Source: Longimicrobiales bacterium (lineage in GTDB: Bacteria > Gemmatimonadota > Gemmatimonadetes > Longimicrobiales > Gaopeijiaceae). From it: DNA of 64,000 nt. Of the stretch, positions 7,453-14,838 are shown piece by piece. The notes under the pieces were generated by a model. It had not been told where the DNA came from. It saw only the letters and a program-made list of their open reading frames with translations, and made no database searches. The stretch covers positions 16,723 through 80,722 of the forward strand of contig JANQNV010000295.1 in the NCBI GenBank assembly GCA_028279425.1. The letters run 5' to 3'. Each line of letters opens with the position of its first letter. The first letter of the stretch is position 1. The position numbers were made by a program, and so were the translations under genes.

Positions 7453-10074
7453 TCAAAGGAAGGCGGCGGGTTCGATCGTGGCGGCACGGCGCGCCGGCGA
7501 GAGCGCCGAGATCAGGGAAGCGGCGATCAGAACGCCCGACGCGACGAGGTAGGGTGTGACCATCCCCGGATCAACGCCGAACAGGAGTCCGCCGAGGACG
7601 CCTGCGGTGAGGCGAGCCCCGACGAGTCCCAACGCGAGGCCGATCAGGGCGGGCGCCAGCCCCTGACGCACCACCATCCATCCGAGGCGCCGTCGATCCG
7701 CGCCGAGTGCGAGGCGCACGCCCATCTCCCGTCGACGTCGCGCGACGGAGTGACTGAGGACCCCGTAGAGGCCGAGGGCCGCCAGGATGGCCGCCATCGC
7801 GGAGAACGTCTGGAGGCCCAGTGCAGCGAAGCGTTCCCGTCGGAGCTGGGCCGCTCGCGTGGCGTCCATCGTCGAGACATCGCGAATCGCCAATGCGGGA
7901 TCGACCTCCCAGATCGCCCGACGCACCGGCCCGGCGAGCTCGAGGGGCTCCCCTCGCGTACGAACCATGATCCGGACCGGTCCGTTGACCGGCGGCATCT
8001 GCAGGAGATTCACGTAGAAGGCGGGGGGTGCAGCATTCCGCGCACCGGCCACCCGCTCGTCGTCGACGATCCCGACGATCTCGTGGAAGCCCTGACCCCA
8101 GAACCCGATGCGGGAGCCGATCGCACCCCCGTTGGGGAAGTAGGCCCGAGCGGCGGTGCGGTTCAATAGAACGGCCGTGGGGTCGTCGACACCCTCGCCG
8201 GGCCGAAACAGCCGCCCATCGAGGAGTCTCAGACCCGCGACCTCCGCGTACCCGGGGCTGATCATTCGGGTCGTGGGCTCTCCGCGTTCCGGATCGGGAG
8301 GGTGTCCCTCGATCGAGATCGAGTTGGTGAAGCCGGGATCGAGGGAGTGGTTCGTCGTGAGCGCCACGGCCTCGACACCGGGCAACTCTTCGATGCGGCG
8401 CAGCGTTTCATCCATGAATGACAGCTGGGCGGGCAACTGCGGGTAGACCGAGAAGTCCACCGGGTAGCGCGACGCGGGCAGGGCGAAGGTCATATGGAGG
8501 ATGCGGTCGGTCCGGAACCCGAGGTCGACGCGCGACAGATTGCGCACCGTGCTGGTGAGCAGCATGGCGGCCACGAGGAGCGCCGCCGCGAGCGAGGCCT
8601 GTGCGACGACGAGGGCCTGCCGAAGGGCCACCCCGCGGCGAGTACCCTCGGCACTCCCATGCACGAGCGCTCGTTGCAGATCCAGCCGCCGCGCGCCGAG
8701 TACGGGCACGGCCCCGAATGCGACCGCCAGGAGGCCACTCACCCCGAGGGCGAACCCCAGGACTCCCAGGTCGAGCTGCGGGCCTCCCAGTACGTAAAGG
8801 GACGGGGGGGCGAGCGATTCCATCACCCGGAGCGAGGCGACGGCGACGGCCCCGGCCACCAGCGTGGCGCCGGTCATCAGAAGCGCCGTGCCTGCCAGGC
8901 TACGTCGTGCGGCGCGGGCGGCTCCCGCACCGAGGGCGGAGTGGATCGCCGTCTCGCGGACCCGTCGGATCGAGCGCGCCACGAGGAGGTTGGCGACGTT
9001 GAGGCAGGCGATCAGCAGCAGGAGCCCCACGGCGCCGGAGAGGGCCATGAGGACCGCGCGCGAATCGCCTCGCAGGTAGTCTTCGATCGGCTCGACGAAG
9101 GCCCCTCGGTTGGCGTTGGCGGGAACCTCCTCCTCGAGCCGAGCCGCCACCTCCGTCATCTCCGTCTGGGCCCGCTCGACCTCGACGTCGGAAGCGAGTC
9201 GGCCCGCCACGACGAAGGAATGGGGACTCCGGGTCGCTGCAGCCGGGGTCATGGCGAGGGGCGTGAGCGCGTCGACAGGGGCGCTCAGCCCGGCTTCCCA
9301 GCCCTCGGGCATGACGCCGACGATCTCCGTGCCGACGTCATCGAGGACCACCACCTGCCCCACCACGGTCGGGTCGGAATCGAAAGCCGCCTGCCAGAAT
9401 CGCCAGGTCAGCACGAGGGCCGGCGCGCCGTCGCCGACCGTCTCGTCGGACGAGATGAAGCGACCGAGGGCGGGTGCCACACCGAAGACGTCGTCGACGT
9501 CGGAGCGGACCCGAGCCAGCCGTACGTGCAGGGGTTCGGCCCCGGCCCGGAGGAGGGCGCCCTGCCCGAACGTCCACATGGTCAGATCGGCGAAGCTTCG
9601 CGACCGCTCACGGAAGTCGTAGAAGTCGGCACTCCCGGCGGGTTCGCGTTCGGTGCCTGTCGCGCGGTCGTTCTGCCACACGTAGACGAGCCGATCGGCG
9701 TCGGTGTAGGGCAGGGGGCGCAGCAAGGCTCCGTCGACCGCACTGAACAACGCGGTCGCGAACCCCACGCCGAGGCCCAACACGAGCACCACGAGCACGG
9801 CCAGGCCGCGGTCCCGCACGAGCTCCTTCACACCGATCTTCAGGTCCACCGTCCACGTCCTCATCCCCACCCTCCTCTTCATGCGGCGTGCGGCGCGATT
9901 GCGCTCGACCCGGCAGGCGTCCCGGAGGCGGTCCAGATCTCCGAAGCGTCGCCGTGCCTCGGCCGCGGCGGCCTCGGGATCCCAACCGGCTGCGACGAGT
10001 TCATCGATCCGGCCCTGCACGTGGAAGCGCAGCTCCATTTCGATTTCGTCGTGGATGCGATCTGGGCCTGCCAT
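7453..10074 (-). CDS. ADOP-family MacB-like permease
   Basis: An 873-residue ABC-type permease of the acidobacterial duplicated orphan permease type. The N-terminus is the short cytoplasmic helix pair typical of ADOP (DEIEMELRFHVQGRIDELV...ARRRFGDLDRLRD). Then comes a first TM helix (LAVLVVLVLGLGVGFATALF), a large MacB-like periplasmic domain, three TM helices with an FtsX core, a second periplasmic domain and a final TM triplet (GLYGVLSHSVARRRREMGVR). No ATPase is encoded nearby, hence orphan. ATG at 10074 has a GGGAGGAGGAGAGG ribosome binding site. PadR follows after 15 bp. Confidence 0.9.
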   Translation of the reverse strand: MAGPDRIHDEIEMELRFHVQGRIDELVAAGWDPEAAAAEARRRFGDLDRLRDACRVERNRAARRMKRRVGMRTWTVDLKIGVKELVRDRGLAVLVVLVLGLGVGFATALFSAVDGALLRPLPYTDADRLVYVWQNDRATGTEREPAGSADFYDFRERSRSFADLTMWTFGQGALLRAGAEPLHVRLARVRSDVDDVFGVAPALGRFISSDETVGDGAPALVLTWRFWQAAFDSDPTVVGQVVVLDDVGTEIVGVMPEGWEAGLSAPVDALTPLAMTPAAATRSPHSFVVAGRLASDVEVERAQTEMTEVAARLEEEVPANANRGAFVEPIEDYLRGDSRAVLMALSGAVGLLLLIACLNVANLLVARSIRRVRETAIHSALGAGAARAARRSLAGTALLMTGATLVAGAVAVASLRVMESLAPPSLYVLGGPQLDLGVLGFALGVSGLLAVAFGAVPVLGARRLDLQRALVHGSAEGTRRGVALRQALVVAQASLAAALLVAAMLLTSTVRNLSRVDLGFRTDRILHMTFALPASRYPVDFSVYPQLPAQLSFMDETLRRIEELPGVEAVALTTNHSLDPGFTNSISIEGHPPDPERGEPTTRMISPGYAEVAGLRLLDGRLFRPGEGVDDPTAVLLNRTAARAYFPNGGAIGSRIGFWGQGFHEIVGIVDDERVAGARNAAPPAFYVNLLQMPPVNGPVRIMVRTRGEPLELAGPVRRAIWEVDPALAIRDVSTMDATRAAQLRRERFAALGLQTFSAMAAILAALGLYGVLSHSVARRRREMGVRLALGADRRRLGWMVVRQGLAPALIGLALGLVGARLTAGVLGGLLFGVDPGMVTPYLVASGVLIAASLISALSPARRAATIEPAAFL

Positions 10075-10092
10075 CGCCTCTCCTCCTCCCGT

Positions 10093-10146
10093 TCACCCAA
10101 GCTGTTGAGGGGAAGGTGTGAGCGCTCACCTAAGCTGTCAAGGTGA
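10093..10146. promoter_or_regulatory. Operator-like direct and inverted repeats upstream of ADOP/PadR
   Basis: Two near-identical copies, TCACCCAAGCTGTTGAGG (10093-10110) and TCACCTAAGCTGTCAAGG (10126-10143), start 33 bp apart, about three helical turns. The second is itself an inverted repeat (TCACCT...AGGTGA, 10126-10146). A perfect palindrome TGAGCGCTCA (10119-10128) sits between them. On the leftward strand TTGACA occurs within the second copy, so a repressor bound here would cover the promoter. PadR encoded downstream is the natural candidate. Confidence 0.55.
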
Positions 10147-10262
10147 GGGGTGGGGGCGCCTCCTTGCGTGGCCGTGGAATGAGATCGCCCCGTGCGTTGT
10201 CCAACTCGGTGTCGACAGACGAAGGAACGTCGCCCGGCACCCATGAGACCGGAGTACGCACC

Positions 10263-11483
10263 ATGTCCATAGAGCGCCCCTCTCCGCATCGATCCGACGC
10301 ACGCCCGAGCGCGATCGTCGTGTTCACCCTTACGCTGCTGCTCACCTCGGCAACCGCCTGCTCGGATGCCGAGTCACCGCTGGAGCCGAACGACGACGAC
10401 GCGGTCACGCCTCCGACCAACCTCCCGAACCTGATCCTTCGGCTCGATCTCAACAGCGTGACCGACTACACGGCGGTCGCGTGGCCGGCGCACTATGACC
10501 AGAACGTCCGAGCTCGCGACAACGCGCCCAACGACAACCCGGTCACGAACGCCGGCGCAGAGCTCGGTCGGGTGCTGTTCTACGACCCGCGGCTGAGCGT
10601 GAACTCGACGATCTCGTGCGCGTCGTGCCACGCGCAGTCGGTGGGGTTCGGAGACGACCGACGATTCAGCGTCGGATTCGAGGGGGGCGAGACCGGGGCG
10701 CATTCGATGCGGCTCGGGAACGCGAACTTCTACGAGGGCGACGAGATGTTCTGGGATCGTCGCGCCGACGACCTCGAAGAGCAGGTCGTACTCCCCATTC
10801 AGGACGGCGTCGAGATGGGCTTCACCCCAGCCGCGGGCGGCCTCGGCGCGGTGGTGGCACGATTGGAGACCATCGACTACTACCCGGTGCTCTTCCAACG
10901 CGCCTTCGGCTCGAGCCAGGTCACCGAGCAGGGCCTGTCGCGGGCCCTCGCCCAGTTCGTGCGCGCCATGGTCTCCACGGACTCACGCTTCGACCGGGCC
11001 TTCGCCCAGGTGCCGATGCAGGGAGGGGGACCCCCGACGGGTCTGCCCGGCTTCACCGCCGAAGAGAACCTCGGCTTCCGTCTCTTCACCCGGCCGCCGA
11101 ATCAGGGCGGGGCCGGCTGCGATGCCTGCCACCGACTGCCGACCTTCGCGCTCGACCCCAATAGCCGCAGCAACGGGCTCGACGAAGGCGAGACGCGTAT
11201 CTTCAAGTCGCCGTCGCTGAAGAATGTGGCGGTCGGCAGCGCCTTCATGCACGACGGCCGCTTCCGCACGCTGCGCGAGGTGGTCGACTTCTACGACGGC
11301 GGCATCCAGCCGGGGCCGGCCCTCGACCGGCGACTGACGGAGCCGGGCGGACAGCCGATGCGGCTGGGGTTGAGCGCGGCTGAACGCGACGCGCTGGTCG
11401 CGTTCCTGGAGACGCTCACCGACGAGTCGCTCGCCGCCGACGACCGCTTCTCCGACCCCTTCGTGCCACAGCCGGGCGGGTGA
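10263..11483 (+). CDS. Di-haem cytochrome c peroxidase / MauG-like lipoprotein
   Basis: 406 residues from ATG at 10263. A signal sequence with lipobox (TSATAC) places it in the periplasm on a lipid anchor. Two haem c sites are visible, C119-ASC-H123 and C286-DAC-H290, the arrangement of bacterial CcpA/MauG proteins. The region between them (GDDRRFSVGFEGG, NANFYEGDEMFWDRR) matches the family, as does the late SLKNVAVGSAFMHDGRF. Likely activity is peroxide reduction with electrons from a c-type cytochrome, or MauG-like oxidation. It is followed by a strong hairpin terminator. Confidence 0.9.
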   Translation: MSIERPSPHRSDARPSAIVVFTLTLLLTSATACSDAESPLEPNDDDAVTPPTNLPNLILRLDLNSVTDYTAVAWPAHYDQNVRARDNAPNDNPVTNAGAELGRVLFYDPRLSVNSTISCASCHAQSVGFGDDRRFSVGFEGGETGAHSMRLGNANFYEGDEMFWDRRADDLEEQVVLPIQDGVEMGFTPAAGGLGAVVARLETIDYYPVLFQRAFGSSQVTEQGLSRALAQFVRAMVSTDSRFDRAFAQVPMQGGGPPTGLPGFTAEENLGFRLFTRPPNQGGAGCDACHRLPTFALDPNSRSNGLDEGETRIFKSPSLKNVAVGSAFMHDGRFRTLREVVDFYDGGIQPGPALDRRLTEPGGQPMRLGLSAAERDALVAFLETLTDESLAADDRFSDPFVPQPGG

Positions 11484-11498
11484 GTGACGGTAACCGAG

Positions 11499-11545
11499 CC
11501 GACGTCCCCGCGACCGCTCCGGCCGAGCGGTAACGGGGACGTCGG
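11499..11545. terminator. Strong bidirectional terminator hairpin
   Basis: CCGACGTCCCCG (11499-11510) pairs perfectly with CGGGGACGTCGG (11534-11545), a 12-bp stem. An inner stem ACCGCTC (11513-11519) / GAGCGGT (11525-11531) extends it. It lies exactly between the convergent peroxidase and propeller genes and is symmetric, so it can serve both. There is only a short T-run on the plus side. Confidence 0.8.
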
Positions 11546-11548
11546 TCT

Positions 11549-12766
11549 TCAGTCGTCGGCCAGCCGGTAGACGCGGACGTAGCCCACGTCGAGGTCGTCC
11601 AACCACCGGCCGGCGAGTCGTCCGTCCCGCACGTCCATGAGGGTGAAGCCCTCCGGCAGAGTGAGGCGACCGAGGGGCGACAGGTCGTCGACCGAGAAGA
11701 CGAACCACTCCTCGACTCGGTCGCGAAGGGAGTGACGCATCCAGAGACGATCTTCGTCGTCCTCCCAGATGCGGTCCCACGCCGGTGTGAACTCGGGTGC
11801 GGTCCCAACGAGCGTTTCGAGTTCGACGCGCATCCGCTCACTCGGCTCGTCGAACCGGTCCATGATCCTCTGGCGCGCCCGCTCGATGTCGGCGTCGGTC
11901 ACGGGGTCATCGAGTCCGGGGAAGCGATGCACGGCGGAGAGCTGGCCGTCGGCCGTCCATTCGTGAACCACGTAGCGGTCGTTCGGGCCGCCGAGGAGTC
12001 GGTCGGTGCTGTCGGTGGGGAGGGCCGTGAAGAAGGCACCGCGCGCGAACGCTGTCTGGAAGACGGCGATCGAAACGATGCTTCCGCCGCTGGTTTCGAT
12101 GTCGAGGTAGCGCTCGTGCCCCGAGGTGTCGAGCAGAATCTCGTGGGAGCCGTCGGCTTGCACCCGCCCGAACTGCGCATTGGGCCGGTTCATCCCGCTC
12201 TCCGGGATGCCCGTGAGGTTGAGGGTGGTCTCGCCGTACAGCTGGTCGCCCACCATCGTCGGGTTGGTCACCGCCGCCCCGTTCACGGGCGTCCAACCCT
12301 CGACGAAGGTGTCGCCGACGAAAAGCGAGAGGCGTCGTGTACGTCCGTCCCACGCATAGACGGAGTCCCCCGCAACACGGGTCAGACGGATCGAGTTGCT
12401 GAACTCCCCAGGGCCCTCGCCGCTGCCCCCGACGGTGCGCAGATGTGATCCGTCCGGTCCGAAGGTGCGGATCTCGCCCACGAGCTCGTCGGCGACGATG
12501 ACTCCCGCGTCGGCGGTCAGCGCCACCGACCCGACCCGGGCGAAGGCCGTCGGACCCTCTCCGCTGATGGAGCCGATGTCCAGCACCGGGGTGGGCTCGA
12601 TCGCCCAGCTCGGCAGGTCGCCGGGCGTGTGGGCGAAGGTCCGTACGGGGATGCCGGCGGAGTCGCTGACCTCCACGTCGAGGGCGGCGGAGGTGGCCTC
12701 GTCCGAGCAGGCGCCGACGGTGAGGATGCAGGCGAGGAGGACGAAGTGGGGGAGTCGGGGTCGCAC
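11549..12766 (-). CDS. Six-bladed beta-propeller lipoprotein (GPGEF family)
   Basis: 405 residues from GTG at 12766. The signal peptide ends in a lipobox (LTVGAC). The mature protein starts with DSAGIPVRTF and has the signature VGGSGEGPGEF followed by propeller strands (DSVYAWDGRTRRLSLF). The C-terminus (GRWLDDLDVGYVRVYRL) closes the propeller. It is clearly related to the proteins at 5280, 32021, 38303, 40132 and 41910. Function unknown; outer-membrane or periplasmic placement is inferred from the lipobox. A perfect inverted repeat lies 45 bp upstream of the start. Confidence 0.75.
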   Translation of the reverse strand: MRPRLPHFVLLACILTVGACSDEATSAALDVEVSDSAGIPVRTFAHTPGDLPSWAIEPTPVLDIGSISGEGPTAFARVGSVALTADAGVIVADELVGEIRTFGPDGSHLRTVGGSGEGPGEFSNSIRLTRVAGDSVYAWDGRTRRLSLFVGDTFVEGWTPVNGAAVTNPTMVGDQLYGETTLNLTGIPESGMNRPNAQFGRVQADGSHEILLDTSGHERYLDIETSGGSIVSIAVFQTAFARGAFFTALPTDSTDRLLGGPNDRYVVHEWTADGQLSAVHRFPGLDDPVTDADIERARQRIMDRFDEPSERMRVELETLVGTAPEFTPAWDRIWEDDEDRLWMRHSLRDRVEEWFVFSVDDLSPLGRLTLPEGFTLMDVRDGRLAGRWLDDLDVGYVRVYRLADD

Positions 12767-12810
12767 GCGCGGAGTCCTGGGCGAGGTCTGAAGAGGAGTC
12801 AGGAAACGAT

Positions 12811-12830
12811 ACTACGAATGCTTTCGTAGT
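12811..12830. promoter_or_regulatory. Perfect palindrome upstream of propeller gene
   Basis: ACTACGAA (12811-12818) and TTCGTAGT (12823-12830) are exact reverse complements with a 4-base centre. The site lies 45 bp before the leftward propeller gene and just before the truncated toxin frame. A regulator operator is the simplest reading; a hairpin without T-run is the alternative. Confidence 0.5.
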
Positions 12831-12833
12831 TTC

Positions 12834-13193
12834 GTGTCGACGCGGGTCGGCGACAAGGGTAGGGGGCCGGGTTGGATGCGACACGGGTGTCTCGAGTCAG
12901 CATGGACCAATTTGGTCAACTGCGACATCGTAGGTCATGAGCAGGAGATCGCCATCAAGCTCTCGATGGGCCGTCTCCGTACGACCCGCCGGGTGGAGGA
13001 TGCTGCAGCAGACTCCGGCTTCGAGGAGCTTCCGGTGCGGCTTCGGCACACCCGCCGGCTTCTCGATCTACCGCTGCACCACCGCGACCCCTTCGACCGC
13101 ATACTCGTGGCTCAGGCGATGGAGGAGGGGCTCACTCTGGTCACCAAGGACGCGGCAATCGCGGCCTACGACGTCCGGTTGATGGCGTGGTGA
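12834..13193 (+). pseudogene. Truncated VapC-like PIN-domain toxin
   Basis: From about 12951 the frame reads EIAIKLSMGRLR, then GFEELPV and HHRDPFDRILVAQA, ending TLVTKDAAIAAYDV. This is the C-terminal two-thirds of a VapC PIN ribonuclease, with the EIAIK glutamate and the DPFDR aspartate kept. The first beta-strand and its catalytic Asp (the usual LLLDTHxLLW) are missing; the upstream 39 codons show no PIN similarity. No VapB/Phd-type antitoxin gene is adjacent. It is best read as a decayed remnant of a toxin-antitoxin pair. A 13-base palindrome GACCAATTTGGTC (12905-12917) sits just before the conserved part. Confidence 0.7.
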
Positions 13194-13242
13194 GAACGAC
13201 GACGCGGCCGAACCTCGATCGTCGCGAGAACCGCCGGCAGGG

Positions 13243-13665
13243 TCAGCCGCCGACGAGGGTCTCGGCGAATTCCACCAGGAGTGCCGTCGCCTGCCGCGAC
13301 GAAAGCGTGAGGGGGTTGAGCGCGGCGTGCTCGGCGTGGCGGAGCACCACACCCGGGTTCACCCGGCTCACCTCGACCCGCCCCATGCGCCAGTTGGCGA
13401 AGCTGCGCTCGTGAATCTCGTCGTACGCGAGGAGCGTCACCTGCTCGTGGCGCGGATCACATACGATGTGTCCGTACAACGCGTTGACCTGCGCGCGGCC
13501 GCCCTCGATGGCCTGAAGAAACGTATTCGTGTCCTCGCAGGCGCATAGCATCCCCGTGATCCCCGCGTCTGCGTTGGAGGCGCGGGACTGATCCATGATG
13601 GTGTCGAGCAACTTCTGGTCGATCGGCTCGACCGACCGGCTGGCATACACGAGTCGGACGAGCAT
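13243..13665 (-). CDS. BLUF-domain blue-light sensor
   Basis: A 140-residue stand-alone BLUF protein that binds FAD. The flavin-network residues are all present: Y7 (LVYASR), N31 (SNADAGITG), Q51 (FLQAIEG), and the W92/M94 pair (FANWRMG). The DPRH motif at 70-73 is also typical. There is no fused output domain; the C-terminal 40 residues form the usual capping helices. The ATG at 13665 overlaps the folE stop by one base (TGATG), so translation is coupled. A short BLUF protein normally signals through a partner protein, and the coupling points at folE or its products. Confidence 0.9.
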   Translation of the reverse strand: MLVRLVYASRSVEPIDQKLLDTIMDQSRASNADAGITGMLCACEDTNTFLQAIEGGRAQVNALYGHIVCDPRHEQVTLLAYDEIHERSFANWRMGRVEVSRVNPGVVLRHAEHAALNPLTLSSRQATALLVEFAETLVGG

Positions 13666-14378
13666 CAGCGACCCCCTTCCTGTTGGTTGGCGAGGAGCGC
13701 GAGGAATTCCCTACGCAGCGCCTCGTTCTTCAGGAACGAACCGCGCATGACGCTGTTCGTCATCTTCGAGTCCATGTCGCGCACCCCACGCCACTGCATG
13801 CAGAAGTGGTCGGCCTTCATGACGATCGCGAGCCCGTCGGGCCGCATCTTGTCCTGCAGGGTGTCGGCCAGCTGGGCGATGGCCTCTTCCTGGATCTGAG
13901 GGCGCGACACGATCCACTCGACGAGGCGGGCGTACTTCGAAAGCCCGATGAGGTCGGAACTCTCATTGGGCAGCACTCCGACCCACACCTTTCCGATGAT
14001 GGGGCAGAGGTGGTGGGAGCAGGCGCTGCGGACCGTGAGCGGCCCCACGACCATCAATTCGCTCAGCCCCGATACGTTCGGGAAGGCCGTGATCGGAGGC
14101 GGGGCCACGTAGCGACCCGCGAACACCTCGCGCACGAACATCTTCGCGACCCGCTTGGCGGTGTCCCGGGTGTTGTGGTCGTTGTCGGTATCGATCACCA
14201 GCGCCCGCAGTACGTCTTGCAGCGCGGTCTGCACTTCGCCCTGGATCGCATCGAGCTCACCCTCCTCGAGGATGTCGGCGATGTTGTCGTTGGCGAAGAA
14301 GCGTCGCCCCTGCGCCACGAGGCGCGCCCGGACGCGGTCGGCGACCGGAGAAGGGCTTTGCTGGGGGGCGTCGGCCAT
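13665..14378 (-). CDS. folE: GTP cyclohydrolase I
   Basis: 237 residues from ATG at 14378. It converts GTP to 7,8-dihydroneopterin triphosphate, the first step to tetrahydrofolate or tetrahydrobiopterin. Zinc ligands are in CSHHLCP and DHFCMQWRGV. The signature region SACSHHLCPIIGKVWVGVLP and the closing MTNSVMRGSF match type IA enzymes. The first 40 residues are a variable extension. It is the upstream partner of the BLUF gene, with which it shares one base. A longer upstream start would run through a low-complexity Arg-rich stretch and is unlikely. Confidence 0.95.
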   Translation of the reverse strand: MADAPQQSPSPVADRVRARLVAQGRRFFANDNIADILEEGELDAIQGEVQTALQDVLRALVIDTDNDHNTRDTAKRVAKMFVREVFAGRYVAPPPITAFPNVSGLSELMVVGPLTVRSACSHHLCPIIGKVWVGVLPNESSDLIGLSKYARLVEWIVSRPQIQEEAIAQLADTLQDKMRPDGLAIVMKADHFCMQWRGVRDMDSKMTNSVMRGSFLKNEALRREFLALLANQQEGGR

Positions 14379-14838
14379 GGGAGCGGGGGATTGGTGGGGA
14401 CGGGTCGCCCAGTGGGCGCACGTGCGACGTGCTCTGCGTCCCAGAGGACCCGCGTGTCGGCGCATAGGTCCATCGGAGCTCGACCGGTGCTGCGTCGGTT
14501 GGGGTCGGGAGGGAGGATGGGGAGGCGGCCTGACCTACCGGCTAGGTGGCCCGACCGCCGCGACACCGCCGCCCCGCCAAGGTGCGCGCAATCAGCACGC
14601 AAACCGGCCCCACCCCGAAGCCGGGAGCCCGAGCCAGAAGCGGAGGAGAGAGAGGGGCCCCCTCCGGAGACGGTCTGCGCCAACGGCGCGGAAGCGAAGC
14701 GCGGCTCCGGCCTCAACCCGAAGCCGGGAGCCCGAGCCAGAAGCGGAGGAGAGAGGGGCCCCCTCCGGAGACGGTCTGCGCGCAGCGCAGAAGCGAAGCG
14801 CGGCTCCGGAGGGGGCCCCTCTCTCTCCTCCGCGTTGC
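14379..14838. other. Intergenic region carrying repeat block
   Basis: The region holds the folE promoter side (14379-14600), for which I see no clear hexamers, and then the tandem and inverted repeat block at 14612-14833, immediately after the stop of the ALDH gene. No gene is supported; the frames crossing it are low-complexity. Confidence 0.5.
14612..14833. repeat. Tandem ~95-bp repeats plus inverted copy
   Basis: Two direct copies lie at 14612-14710 and 14716-14809, sharing CCGAAGCCGGGAGCCCGAGC, the run GGGGCCCCCTCCGGAGACGG, and GAAGCGAAGCGCGGCTCCGG. A 28-base segment of copy 1 (14640-14667) recurs as an exact reverse complement at 14806-14833; copy 2 has the same segment two bases shorter (14743-14768). 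RNA across copy 2 and the inverted copy would fold into a 26-bp stem directly downstream of the leftward ALDH gene. It resembles a REP-type intergenic element. Confidence 0.85.

Noticed and set aside
8494..10146. Long open frame on the plus strand opposite the ADOP permease
   Set aside because: It is a high-GC antisense frame, Gly/Arg/His-rich, with no domain or signal; the permease on the other strand is complete.
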